In this document: one piece after another, positions 1 through 12,323 of the stretch
How the letters are laid out: each line of letters opens with the position of its first letter
How positions within the stretch are numbered: the first letter of the stretch is position 1
Assembly (NCBI GenBank): GCA_012976225.1
Contig: JAAVVG010000009.1
Coordinates: 682,001-746,000, forward strand
Origin: Golubevia sp. BC0850
Taxonomy: Eukaryota; Basidiomycota; Exobasidiomycetes; Golubeviales; Golubeviaceae
Direction of reading: 5' to 3'
Length of the DNA: 64,000 nucleotides
Program-made: the position numbers and the translations under genes
Notes under the pieces: generated by a model
Seen by the model: only the letters and a program-made list of their open reading frames with translations
Databases searched by the model: none
What the model was told of the DNA's origin: nothing

Positions 1-432
1 GTGAGGGCGAAGAGAGGTCGAATGGAGTGGAAGAGATCGGTTGCTTGGAGGTCGGTAGCTTAGAGACGTTTGCTGTATAAAGAAATAGGAGAAAATTGAT
101 CTGGTTTTAACAGGGATTCAAAACAGAAGCAAAGAAGAAGGTGTGGTTGAAAAGAAAGCGAATCTCTTCTTACCTGTTGTGTCAGCCAAACTCGACGGTG
201 GTTCCTTCCTTACTTTCTGCCCGGGTTCAGGTAAAGTGGCATCCAAGATAGAGGTACTGGAAGTAGGCTCAGCTGCTTTTGTGGGTCGTTCTTCGTTCGT
301 TATTGTGGCTTTGTTTGAGCTGGGGCTGTGGATTTTGGCCGTGTTTGAAGCTTCTGCAGAAGAGGTTGGGCTTGAGAACCTGGGTCGCTTACGAGTGGAA
401 AGTTTCTGTTTGTGACTGGAGTTCGAATTCAT
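1..432 (-). CDS. 5' part of an unidentified gene (first coding exon)
   Basis: A minus-strand gene enters from the left edge. The first coding exon would start at the ATG at 432-430 and end at 174, where a CAG|GTAAGA donor follows in reading phase 1; the next exon lies outside the window or within 1-173. The roughly 86 visible residues are Ser/Thr/Lys-rich with a basic run near residue 12 (KQKLSTRKRPRF), which could be a nuclear localisation signal, and no recognisable fold. The frame is open further upstream, so the ATG choice rests on the position of the donor and on composition. Function unknown; a nuclear role is only a guess. Confidence 0.4.
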
Positions 433-618
433 TTGAGGATGAGGAAGAAGAGGAAAAGACGATTTTGTTGTTTCGACCCTTCGTAGCATCAGAAAGACGC
501 GTGCCAAAACACGTGCTGAACGCTGAACTGCTGAAGAAGAATCTTCTCTTCTATCTTCTTTTGATTCTTTTCCAATTCTTCTCTTCTGTACACTCTCCTT
601 TTGCCCTCCAACAGCAAC

Positions 619-1249
619 ATGAAGGACAAACAAGACGCTACCATCCAAGCTGGTCACCTCAGGCCTCCGCCTTCTCTCTTCTATGATCTCTCCACTCCAC
701 AACTCGCTCTCTCCGCAGGTTTCTCTCACGAATGGAGGAGGACCCTCCTCTCAGACTCCACCATCAACCAAACACTACATCTTACTGGATTCTACGAGCC
801 CCTGGACGATTGGGAACTCATCAAAGCAGATTGTCCCATCCTCGAAACGAAATCCACCTCGATCTCTCGGTGCCCTGGAACGCGTCCGACATGGCCTCTA
901 GCAATCTTCCTCTAGTCGAACTTACCGCCAAAGACAATCTAAGATCTGCGTCTCCGAGATGCCTCCAGCTCCTCACAGCCAATCGCTCTCACGACCAAGG
1001 GGAAAGTCGACACTCTTTCGATCGAGGCTAGATTGTCAGATTCTAACGATGATCTGTTCGGGGAGGAGAACGGTCCAATGGAGCAACGGAGAATGCGCAT
1101 CGCTGTTCAAGTGGATATCTCCAAGAAGCTTCGTTCACATTGGATCTTCAGAAGAGCTATTGTATGTACTTCAAGATCAAAGAAAGTTTTTTGAGAAAAA
1201 GTTCAAGGCTTTGTATCGATCCAAATCTCAAGCTGGACATAGAGTCTAG
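619..1249 (+). other. Coding-like stretch, gene model unresolved
   Basis: A pyrimidine-rich leader (540-618) precedes an ATG at 619 and a good acceptor (CTCTCCGCAG) at 718. Protein-like segments follow in different frames: one around 840-940 (contains VPWNASDM and LPLVELTAKDN) and one around 950-1150 (contains GKVDTLSIEARLSD and RRMRIAVQVDISKKLR). I could not find introns that join them in phase. Either some exons use weak splice sites or the gene is decaying. No family is recognised. The ATG at 619 lies 186 bp from the divergent start at 432. Confidence 0.25.
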
Positions 1250-1362
1250 GCCGAAATTCCTCTTCAGTTCACTTTCTTCTCGTTCTTGAGATACACGCTA
1301 CTTCAGGAAAGAGGGGCATTCAATCAGGATTCAGACTTTCAATCAAACTTCGGGATCCTGAT

Positions 1363-2136
1363 CTAATCTGAAACGTTTGATCCGCAGCAGTGGTTTCATG
1401 AAAGAATTGAAAAGAGTGATATCAGTCACTACTATAAATCGCTCAGAGAGAAAGGGGGGAGAACGAAGCTTAGGCTGAAGCATGATTTATCCAGTCAAAG
1501 ACTCACCTGCGTTTGTTGAAGTTGAAGTAGAGAAAGTGATTTCTTCCTCTTTATAGGAGTCTGGAATTGCTTGCAAGAGAAGATTGCTCGACTCTCTGGA
1601 CTTGGAAGAACCCGACAAATCCCCCCTTTTCAAACCTCCATCCTTGTAATTGTCGTCTGCTTCTTTTGATTTCTCTTCATCTTCTTGATTATTCTCCATT
1701 CCTTTTGAAGCTTTGGCTCTATGGTAGTACTTAACTCTAATTTCAATTGCTGATAAATGGAAGCATTCTTCCATGAAAGTGATGTCGATTCCGTCGCAAT
1801 TGGTCAAGACATTTTGTTCAGTCAGTTCTTGAACTTCAGTGATGCAATAGATGCAAGGGATCTCAGCCATACTTCCGAACCATTTGGGAGAGTATTCTGA
1901 GAGGGAACGGATAGAGTCAGACGAATCAAGAGTCTACTATGCAATGTTCCTGGCAAGAATTCACTTGGACTGAGCTGTCGATCTTTGGAGCCAGAGCTTG
2001 CTAAAAGGTTCATGCATCTTTTCCAACCAATTTGAAATCCATCTTTGTAACCTTGATGGTAGGTTTCCTTGTTGGCGGGGGTATCTGGATGAGGATGAAG
2101 AGTAGATTCAGGTGCTGGTTGCTGTTGATCAGGCAT
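1363..2136 (-). CDS. Truncated tandem paralogue of the SUMO-like-domain gene next to it
   Basis: Proposed exons are 2136-1965, 1896-1507 and a tiny last exon near 1367-1363, giving about 188 residues; the first two are well supported (GTGAAT donor, CTGAC branch, CTCTCAG acceptor), while the 3' end could instead be a read-through stop at 1487. Two blocks match the neighbour at 2388-3726: an N-terminal HPHP...N-E-Y-G-DGFQ-GWKRC block and a second block with DI-FM-F-HLSAIE-R. The intron between the blocks sits at the same place and in the same phase in both genes. The SUMO-like C-terminal domain of the neighbour is missing here. Function unknown; most simply an N-terminal partial duplicate. The rest is Ser/Glu/Lys-rich. 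Confidence 0.5.
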
Positions 2137-2387
2137 GGGTGGAATTCAGTTTGGGTTTCTTGAGGAAATGATGTGAGAAGAAGAGTGAAGTGAAATCTTC
2201 TTCTTGTGACTTGTTCAGGTGAACAGTAGGGAAGAGAGAAGGAACAACAGTGATGTGCTTTCGTTCGCGAGTACCTTCATCTCTTTGCCAACACAGAACC
2301 TTACACATTTCTGGTCTATTGTTGAATTTCAGTCGAAAATTTAAGGAATGGACTAGCAAATGATTTTGTAATTGGCTCGCATACATT

Positions 2388-3726
2388 TCAAATTTCAGTC
2401 GCTTCAATCAGATCGCCACTTTTGATCCCAAGCTCTTGGAGAGTCCCTTGCACTCTCTCATTCCCATCTTCATCTATTGCTTTCAGGATTCTATCTCCAT
2501 TCAAGTTATATGAGAAGGTGGAAGGAACGTCTAGCAAGGACTCGTGGTAATCCAGGATGTTCCCAAGTGGACTTGACCCTAAAGCTTTGTAAAACGAGGG
2601 GTTGGCAAAGGGCAGAGATTTTGAAGAAGGCTAGGAAGTGAATGGAGGTGAAAGGAGAATTCAGTGTATCGAAAGGGAATCTTGGAGCGCAGCGAAAGGA
2701 AACTGAAGACCCACTTTCGGTTTCAGGTCGATTCCGATGAGAGTCGCCACCTTGAGTTCTTCATCATCCACTTCATCATTCAGAAATTTAACCGCTGAGA
2801 CAGAATCTGAAAGTTCTAGTGCTCTTTCTACTTGAGAAGGAGAAGAAGTGGGAGCTGAAGGTGAAGATGAGGAAGAGGTTGTTACATGTCCGTGTGAAGG
2901 CGAAGGTGAAATCGGAATCGAAGTCGCTGGCGGAGTCTTGGCTTCTGAAGTATCATCAGCTATTGATACTGCTGCTTGATTTTAGTCTTCTCTTCTTTTT
3001 TCTCTTGAGATCGAGTCTTCTTTGCTGAACCAGAGCTGTCGAGGTCATCGCTCCCCTTCAATGGAGTGATCACTCTTCCCTCTTTTGATTTTGCTGGAAA
3101 GTCCACTTTTTGAAGTTGAAGCAATTCTTTGTTCCTAAGGTTCTCATACTCTCCGATTCGCAATTCGATGGCAGAAAGATGTTGAAACTGTCTCATGAAA
3201 CAGATGTCAATCGCGTCTACTTTGACTGAAGACTTGCCTTGGATCTCCTCCTCAATTTGGGTGTCGAAATAAAAGTAGTTTAATTCTATACAATCAGTGA
3301 ATCGAGGTGCTGGTACTGTAATGATTGGCACTGCAGATATGGAAGAGAGATAGGGGAGTTGAGTGAGACGAGAGCGATCCCTATTGTGAGTTCGGTTCTT
3401 GATTCACCAAAACCAGTGGTGTCTATGATTCGAGCCTTCTTCAGTTTCGAAGCGATAGGTTCTGTACCATCTGAGAGTGGTGCTTTCTCTGCTGGAGGCT
3501 CAACTAAAGAGTCTCGTTTAGTTTCCGTCTGGCTGCCCCTGGCTGATTGATTCAAAGAGCGACGATGGTGTTCACCCTTCTCATTCAAAAAGTCTAAGCA
3601 TCTTTTCCAACCTACTTGGAAACCATCTTGAAAGCCGAGGTCATAGATTTCCTGGTTGACTTTAGTGAAAGGGTGAGGATGGAGAGAAGTGGGGGGAGGT
3701 TCAATTCCTTCAAGATTGGAAGACAT
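2388..3726 (-). CDS. Protein with C-terminal SUMO-like (Rad60-SLD type) domain
   Basis: Exons 3726-3408, 3330-3031, 2959-2715 and 2630-2388 join in phase to 368 residues ending in TGA. The third intron has an unusual GTTCAG donor, chosen because it alone keeps the frame. The C-terminal ~75 residues have the ubiquitin-fold signature of Rad60/Esc2/NIP45 SUMO-like domains: PLGNILDY, then SYNLNGDRI, then TLQELGIKSGDLIEA. The chain ends shortly after this and lacks a terminal di-Gly, so it is a fixed SUMO-like module rather than a conjugated modifier. Family members act in DNA repair and SUMO pathways. The N-terminal half (HPHP, DGFQVGWKRC, HLSAIELR) is not part of any Rad60 protein I know and is shared only with the adjacent gene. 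Assignment to Esc2/Rad60 is inference. Confidence 0.6.
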
Positions 3727-4589
3727 GGCGATTGGACGTTGAATGACATTCGTGAAGCTTGCAGATTAAAGGCAAAAATTAGGATGAATGCATGGAAATA
3801 ATTGAACTCTCTGATTGATGAGGATGAAGCTGGAGAGAAGAAGGCTTTTGAGTTCCATGCAGCCAAACGCTTTTTCTTCTTATTATAGCTGTCCCTATCC
3901 TTCCTCTCAACCTTTGACTGCTTCCCCTCTCACCTTCGAGAGAAAAGGCAAGATCATTCTACTCAATTTTGTGCTCTTCAATCGCTTTGCTTCAACTGCT
4001 CTCAAGTCTCAAGTCCAAATCAGAAAACACAGAACCTTACGAGTTCCTCCAGAGAATTCTCTTTGCTTCAAACACCAATCCATCTACCTGACTCTTGAAC
4101 TCATCAAAAGACAAATTAGCTGCTTGTCAGCAATTCTAAGCACCGACCTTCAGCTGGTGAGTGTTCTCGAAGGAACGAAAGATTGAGGATGGATGGAGGA
4201 AGAAGAGATTCCACCTCACAAGAACCAGACTGCAAATGGTCGACGGGCCTCAGGACCACTTGAAAAACTTTGGAATTATTTCTCTGGATATTCTGGCTCT
4301 CGTCCATTGGCTCGAGTCTGCCGGTGGAAGTCAGTAGAGCTCGGTAGCATGGCCTTGATCTGTCTTCTCTTCCTACAGACTGGCTACCTACCTCTCTGCC
4401 TCAATCCACCTTCTCTCGAGCCTCTGAGGGCCCTGGTTCTGATCGAAAAATCTACTTTCCCCTTTTCTTCTTTCTGATCGTCTCCCTCTCGTTGTCCCAT
4501 TCACTCTGTCGCAGATCTCGAACGACATTCATCTCATCAGATTTTGATCTTCGTCACTCTTGACCAATCCTCTTCCGCGATCTTTTCAT
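3727..4589. other. Intergenic, shared 5' region
   Basis: Divergent start regions of the genes at 3726 (minus) and 4590 (plus). Short ORFs on both strands (for example 4193-4477) lack splice signals and codon patterns that would support them. The last 150 bp before 4590 are C/T-rich, as before many starts in this window. Confidence 0.5.
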
Positions 4590-7277
4590 ATGGCTCCTAA
4601 AGTAGCCAAGAAGAAGGCCACCTCTTCAACAGCTCCTGCGAAGCGAGGCAGACCCAAAGGTCCAGCGGTTGCTACATCGAGGAAGACTTCCACCACCTCG
4701 TCTCTCCTCTCGAATGGCAATGCGAGACCGGAGCCCAAGCCAAGGAAAACCTTCAATTCTTCTATGACAGTTCCATTTGAATTCCCAACCTCTTTCGCCG
4801 AAACTGAATCTCATCCAGCCTCAAAGAAAGCACCAGCCAAGCCTAAATCTGCAAGCGAAACGCATACTCAAGAGTACTCTGATTATGAAGAATCTCATTC
4901 AAATTTAGACTATGATATGGCAGATGAAAGTCTTTCGCCTACCCATGAAGCTTTTTATCCATTTCCTTTACCTCCTAGCTTGGCTGAAGAAGCTGAATTA
5001 CCAAGTTCGATGAGAATAGATCCTCCTATCTTTACTATTGAGCCTCCTACGCCTGCCAAACTTCAAAATGGACTTCAGCGGAATGATTCAGGAAACAGTC
5101 AGGCGGAAGTAGAAGGGGAAGTGGGGTCGGGAAAGCATGCACCTATTTCTCCCTCGAAGCTAAGTGCGAGAGAAAGGTTGGCTGCTGCGGAGAAGGAACT
5201 GGAAGAGGTGACAACTCAAGGGTCTGGAACTTTGAAAGATATCAAGAAGGAAACGAATGGTCAGACGAAGAAAGAATCAAAAGCGGAACCTGGCCAATCT
5301 CGACCTGAAGCTCCATCTCAACCTCAGCCTCCAGTCGAATCATCTCTTCTTCCTGAACCTCAACACGATCCGACGGCGGTCTTTGAAACCGAATCTCAAC
5401 TTACTACGAACCCGCCTAGCTCTAGTCCTGGACCGGCGGACATGGATCTGGAGGACGACGAATCAGTGCCCCCAGCCTCCGAGAACCGAAACTCTTCTCA
5501 GCTCTCATCTCTGCCTCCTAGTAGTCCGACAGTAAAGGATCAGCGATATAGAATACCTGCCCTTGATCAGTCGAAGGAGCGCAAGATCTCTAGCGAGATG
5601 GAGGCGCTGATAGAGAGGCAAATGCAGCAGGACAAGGCGACGCCCCTCAATCACTCATCCCCTCCTCAACCTGGTCTTCGCGTCGCGAGCTCTGGAGATG
5701 CGTCTGATCGTTCCAATCACGACTCCGTCTCCAATCCAGCTCCGGAAGCGAAGCGAGCTCGCTCTCACTCAGCCTCTTCCGACGAAATGGATCCAGATTT
5801 CTGGGACGTCAACAAACGAGCCTCCGCTGCCAAGATGGAAAAGTACCGACGAAGAAACGCTCTCAGGGACTGGGATAGAGAGTGCGATGTGCTGCTCGGC
5901 TTCGAGAGAGCTCAACAGGATAGGGAGAAATCTGATTGGCAGAATCAGAAGAGCATTCGAGTCAGAGCTGCTGAGAAGAAGGAACTGGACCGAGAGAAAG
6001 GAATCTTCGTGGATGACGATAGAGATGACGGATACGGTAGTCGAAAAGGAGGTAGAGATGGCAACAATGGTCACATCAGGAAAGCAGGTCGAGGTAGAGG
6101 ATCGATGAACAAATCGTTCGTCGGAAGTGGGAGAGGGGACTCGCCTCCTAGAATCCCAGTCTCTGCCACTCCTAATCACTTTGGACCACCTCGAGTAAGC
6201 TATCAGAGTGCACCTGCAGCTCCTGCAGCTCCTCCAGTCCCTCCGCAATTCAATTTCAACGACTCAAACCTCTCGAACGCTCTGGCGGATTTGACTAGAC
6301 AATTCTCGACAGATGACGCCAAAGCTAAGCTAGCTGCTCTACAGGCTCAATTCAACTCTCAGCCCGAGCTCTTCAGCAGTCTGCTACCTAAGTCAGCTCC
6401 AGCCAACTCCGGCACGCCTTACGGAGAGAATCGAAGCCACGACGATCCTCACGCTAGACGACCAGACTACTCTCATCCAATTCAGGCTCCTCAAGCTCCT
6501 TACTATTCTCAGCCCCCTCCTCTTCCATCTTCGAGTGAAGGTTACCAGCCCACTGATGCATACGCGAGAATTTCTGGTTACAACGAGAAACCTCCGTTGC
6601 CGCCTCAAGCGAGCACCTCTCTTCACGATCCTTACGCGAGGCCAACTCCAGATCCCAGATCGTCAAGAGAACCCCATCGGAGACCAGCCGACTATGGATC
6701 CGGATCGTCTTTCAACTCTCAAGATCCTTACGCCAGATCTAGATCGCCAAATGGGATTCAACTTGATATCAATCCGAACTCTTATGGAGCACCTCACTCT
6801 TATCCTGGTCCTCCTCCATCTCAACCCTATCCGATCCCAGGCTCTCCTCCAAATCAATACCCAGCTTCTATACCTCAACCTTCAGAATCTTACAGAGGTT
6901 TTCCCAACACTTACGATCGACCACCACCTCAAGCTCACGATCCTTACGCCCGAGTAACACCTGGACCTCCTCCAGGACCACTTCCTGCTGCCCCAAAGCA
7001 GGGTGGCTGGTCCCAGGCAGCAAGAGATGCATATGCCAGAGATCCTTACAGTAATAGAGATTCAGGTCCTCCACCGAGATTTGGCAGCGGCTACGATGCA
7101 TATTCAGGTCCACCTCCAGACCCGCCTCGAGCTCATGCAGGACCTCCTCCTACTGTCACTGGCTATGGGGGAGTACATCGAGTCGACAGGTCGGAAGCTC
7201 CTAGGTACGAGGGACGAGGTGGATATGGTGGAAGGAAAGGAGGCCAGCAGCAGAGCAGAACGAAGAGAATGATGTAA
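4590..7277 (+). CDS. Large disordered protein with AT-hook-like start and DPYAR repeats
   Basis: A single uninterrupted exon encodes 895 residues. An in-frame ATG exists 30 nt upstream, but the one at 4590 (MAPKVAKKK) begins the lysine-rich nuclear-type N-terminus. Residues about 15-25 hold an AT-hook-like KRGRPKGP. The middle (about 400-520) is charged and helical, with a WDVNKR...KYRRRNALRDWDRE block that looks like the most conserved part, followed by Gly/Arg-rich RKAGRGRG. The C-terminal third is Pro/Tyr/Ser-rich with at least five DPYAR or DAYAR units. It looks like a nuclear DNA- or RNA-binding, phase-separation-prone protein; no known family was recognised. Only 216 bp separate its stop from the GCN5 start. 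Confidence 0.8.
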   Translation: MAPKVAKKKATSSTAPAKRGRPKGPAVATSRKTSTTSSLLSNGNARPEPKPRKTFNSSMTVPFEFPTSFAETESHPASKKAPAKPKSASETHTQEYSDYEESHSNLDYDMADESLSPTHEAFYPFPLPPSLAEEAELPSSMRIDPPIFTIEPPTPAKLQNGLQRNDSGNSQAEVEGEVGSGKHAPISPSKLSARERLAAAEKELEEVTTQGSGTLKDIKKETNGQTKKESKAEPGQSRPEAPSQPQPPVESSLLPEPQHDPTAVFETESQLTTNPPSSSPGPADMDLEDDESVPPASENRNSSQLSSLPPSSPTVKDQRYRIPALDQSKERKISSEMEALIERQMQQDKATPLNHSSPPQPGLRVASSGDASDRSNHDSVSNPAPEAKRARSHSASSDEMDPDFWDVNKRASAAKMEKYRRRNALRDWDRECDVLLGFERAQQDREKSDWQNQKSIRVRAAEKKELDREKGIFVDDDRDDGYGSRKGGRDGNNGHIRKAGRGRGSMNKSFVGSGRGDSPPRIPVSATPNHFGPPRVSYQSAPAAPAAPPVPPQFNFNDSNLSNALADLTRQFSTDDAKAKLAALQAQFNSQPELFSSLLPKSAPANSGTPYGENRSHDDPHARRPDYSHPIQAPQAPYYSQPPPLPSSSEGYQPTDAYARISGYNEKPPLPPQASTSLHDPYARPTPDPRSSREPHRRPADYGSGSSFNSQDPYARSRSPNGIQLDINPNSYGAPHSYPGPPPSQPYPIPGSPPNQYPASIPQPSESYRGFPNTYDRPPPQAHDPYARVTPGPPPGPLPAAPKQGGWSQAARDAYARDPYSNRDSGPPPRFGSGYDAYSGPPPDPPRAHAGPPPTVTGYGGVHRVDRSEAPRYEGRGGYGGRKGGQQQSRTKRMM

Positions 7278-7492
7278 GACCTTTCCCACGTACTTGTACC
7301 TACTATATACTCTTTTGCGTATCTTCACAATTCCAGTTTTCAAGGTTACGATCGTCAGTCAGGTCTATAAATCGTGGCTCTCCTGTATGATGTTTTTTCA
7401 GACCCGTCGTGTTTCCTGATTGCCTGATTCCGCCTGTCCTTCTTCCTTCCTCTCCAACTTCAACATTCTTTGACGTCCTTAAAGCTGAAACG

Positions 7493-10491
<2,999 letters not shown>

Positions 10492-11248
10492 CACTCTTCA
10501 TGCTTCAAGTTGTTTTTGTTCTCTGCCTTCTTTCACTTGTACTTCTACGAATCAACTCACAGCAATGAAAACTCTCAGAAAGTCCTTCATTCTTGTGTCC
10601 GTAGGAACTTTGTCCCGAAATAGCAGGAAATCTTGAGCTGAAGAAGTCGCTTGTCCGAGCAGCATTTTGTAGGTTAGAATCACAAAAGCTCGCCAATCAA
10701 AGGCTCCTCCCTATGATCTCCAAGAATCCGTTGAAGGGAAGAGTATCTGTAGGCGAAAGATGCTGTCGAGAAAGTCCTCTGTATTTGTTTGGATACGGTG
10801 AATACGAAAAGTTCTGGATACTCGCGGTACCCCTGATTATTTTCATTTGGGACCGCAGGGGTCTGTTCGAAGCTGAACGTAAGGATGGCGACCGCTCCTC
10901 TTTCTAATTAGGCATTAGACAATATTACACATGGTAAAATTCAAAATACTACCCTGCTGCACCACCTCAACGACGAGGCAAAATCCTAGGTCCACGCTTC
11001 CCTCTTAAGAAAAAGAGCCCAAGAAGATTCCAAAAGGTATCCTTGCTCGATTTGTCACCTAGTGAACTAGAAATTCCTTTAGAACCCAAGTAGAGTTCTA
11101 CAATTGAAGCAGACAGGAGAATGATTGAAGGCGTAGAGCTTATCCCAAACCTAAAATTGAGTTGTGAAGGAGTGGTACCAACTCCATTTCTCCCTTCATT
11201 TCTCCTTAAATTAAAGATTGCTATGTATGTTATAGGTCCCCAAAAAAT
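10492..11248. other. Intergenic, no gene supported
   Basis: 3' flank of GCN5 followed by the upstream region of the small secreted gene. Short ORFs (for example 10713-10907) have no start context, splice signals or recognisable protein. Confidence 0.5.
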
Positions 11249-11255
11249 TATAAAA
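11249..11255 (+). promoter_or_regulatory. TATA box upstream of small secreted peptide gene
   Basis: TATAAAA, 159 bp upstream of the ATG at 11408. A C/T-rich stretch follows it. A TATA box at nearly the same distance occurs before the related gene at 25487. TATA promoters usually mark inducible or highly expressed genes. Confidence 0.5.
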
Positions 11256-11407
11256 GGACCACTTTTTCCCAGGCTCCCTTCTTTTCCTCAACTCACATTC
11301 ATCTTCCATTTCTCTCCCCTTCTTCAACTTCAACACAAAATACCTGGCCTACGACAAGAATACTTCAATCTCTTTTTCGTCTTCGACTTTACACTTTTTT
11401 TTTTAGA

Positions 11408-11808
11408 ATGCAATTCAAGACTCTAATTACGTTTACTCTAGCTTTGATAGCTAGTTCAGCCATTGCCGCTCCTTCAGCAGTTGGATCTCTTGACAGGCGT
11501 CTCGAAACAGTGATCAAAGAGGTGAGTCTACGATAAAGCAACTCTCAAAGATGATTATCTGACTTCCAACCCCCTTTCACCTTTTACTGGTTCTAAAGAA
11601 CAGCATTCGGAATGTCAATGACTTCTCTGACTTCGAGGTGAGTCGCCATCGGCGAACACACCAACACAATGCTTCCTTCTCTCGCTAATTCCTCAATTCT
11701 TCCCTCATCCATGCACAGACCTTGCACAAAAGAGAGCCCTTGGGTTCTGCAGCAGCTGCCAAAGCTCTAGAATTCTTGAAAAAAGCACCCAAAGATACCT
11801 GGACCTGA
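11408..11808 (+). CDS. Small secreted peptide precursor (80 aa)
   Basis: Three exons (11408-11521, 11599-11637, 11719-11808), all phase 0, encode 80 residues. Residues 1-21 form a clear signal peptide (MQFKTLITFTLALIASSAIA followed by AP). Dibasic sites follow: RR in SLDRRLE near 30 and KR in LHKREPL near 55, suggesting Kex2-type processing. The C-terminal part is an Ala-rich amphipathic helix, AAAAKALEFLKKAPK. The gene is too short and divided to be found by ORF length alone; the evidence is the signal peptide plus three consistent splice pairs. It resembles the precursor at 25487 in its signal peptide start, L-x-RR site and FLKK segment. Candidate secreted peptide, effector or antimicrobial; the function is not known. 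Confidence 0.6.
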
Positions 11809-12323
11809 AGTCGAGCTCATCATCAAGCCTTTCTTGAAAACCCCTGGCAAGAACTGATGAGCTGGCAGCTGCCAATAGATATCCTTTTACTTCTTCTGCA
11901 GAAATCAGATATCAGTCTTTGAGATCGGTCTAGCGTATCTTTGTAGAGTGTTGAAAGTTTCGTTGCCTGGAAGGCTGAAAGAGAGATCAGCTCGTCAACG
12001 ACTCTCTTCAGACGTTGAAGCTGGCAGCTTTGTTGAAAACAAGAACTAGATTTGTGAGAAGTAGTATCTCTCTAGAGTCTCCAACTACTTGATGCTTGAA
12101 ATTGGTTGACATCTCTCTTTCTCGTCCTTCCATCCTCCCTTTTCTCTCCCGAAAACGGAGCTCCGTTCCGAGTTCGAAATTTGGAGCTAAAAGGCCCACG
12201 TGGTCGGGTATCGAGCGGGGCTCCCCAGAGTTCGCCCTCAAAAAATGAGCTAAAGAAGGTCATTTGACTTCTTTCATCTCTTCTTTCCTCACCTTTTCCC
12301 CTTTCCTATCTCCTCCCATCACG
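11809..12323. other. Intergenic, no gene supported
   Basis: Contains only short ORFs on the minus strand with no gene-like features. The last 60 bp before 12324 are C/T-rich leader sequence for the mannosidase. Confidence 0.5.

Noticed and set aside
4193-4477. Plus-strand ORF of 94 codons with a hydrophobic segment
   Set aside because: Lies in the leader region of the gene at 4590; no conserved features, no signal peptide at its start, no splice sites.
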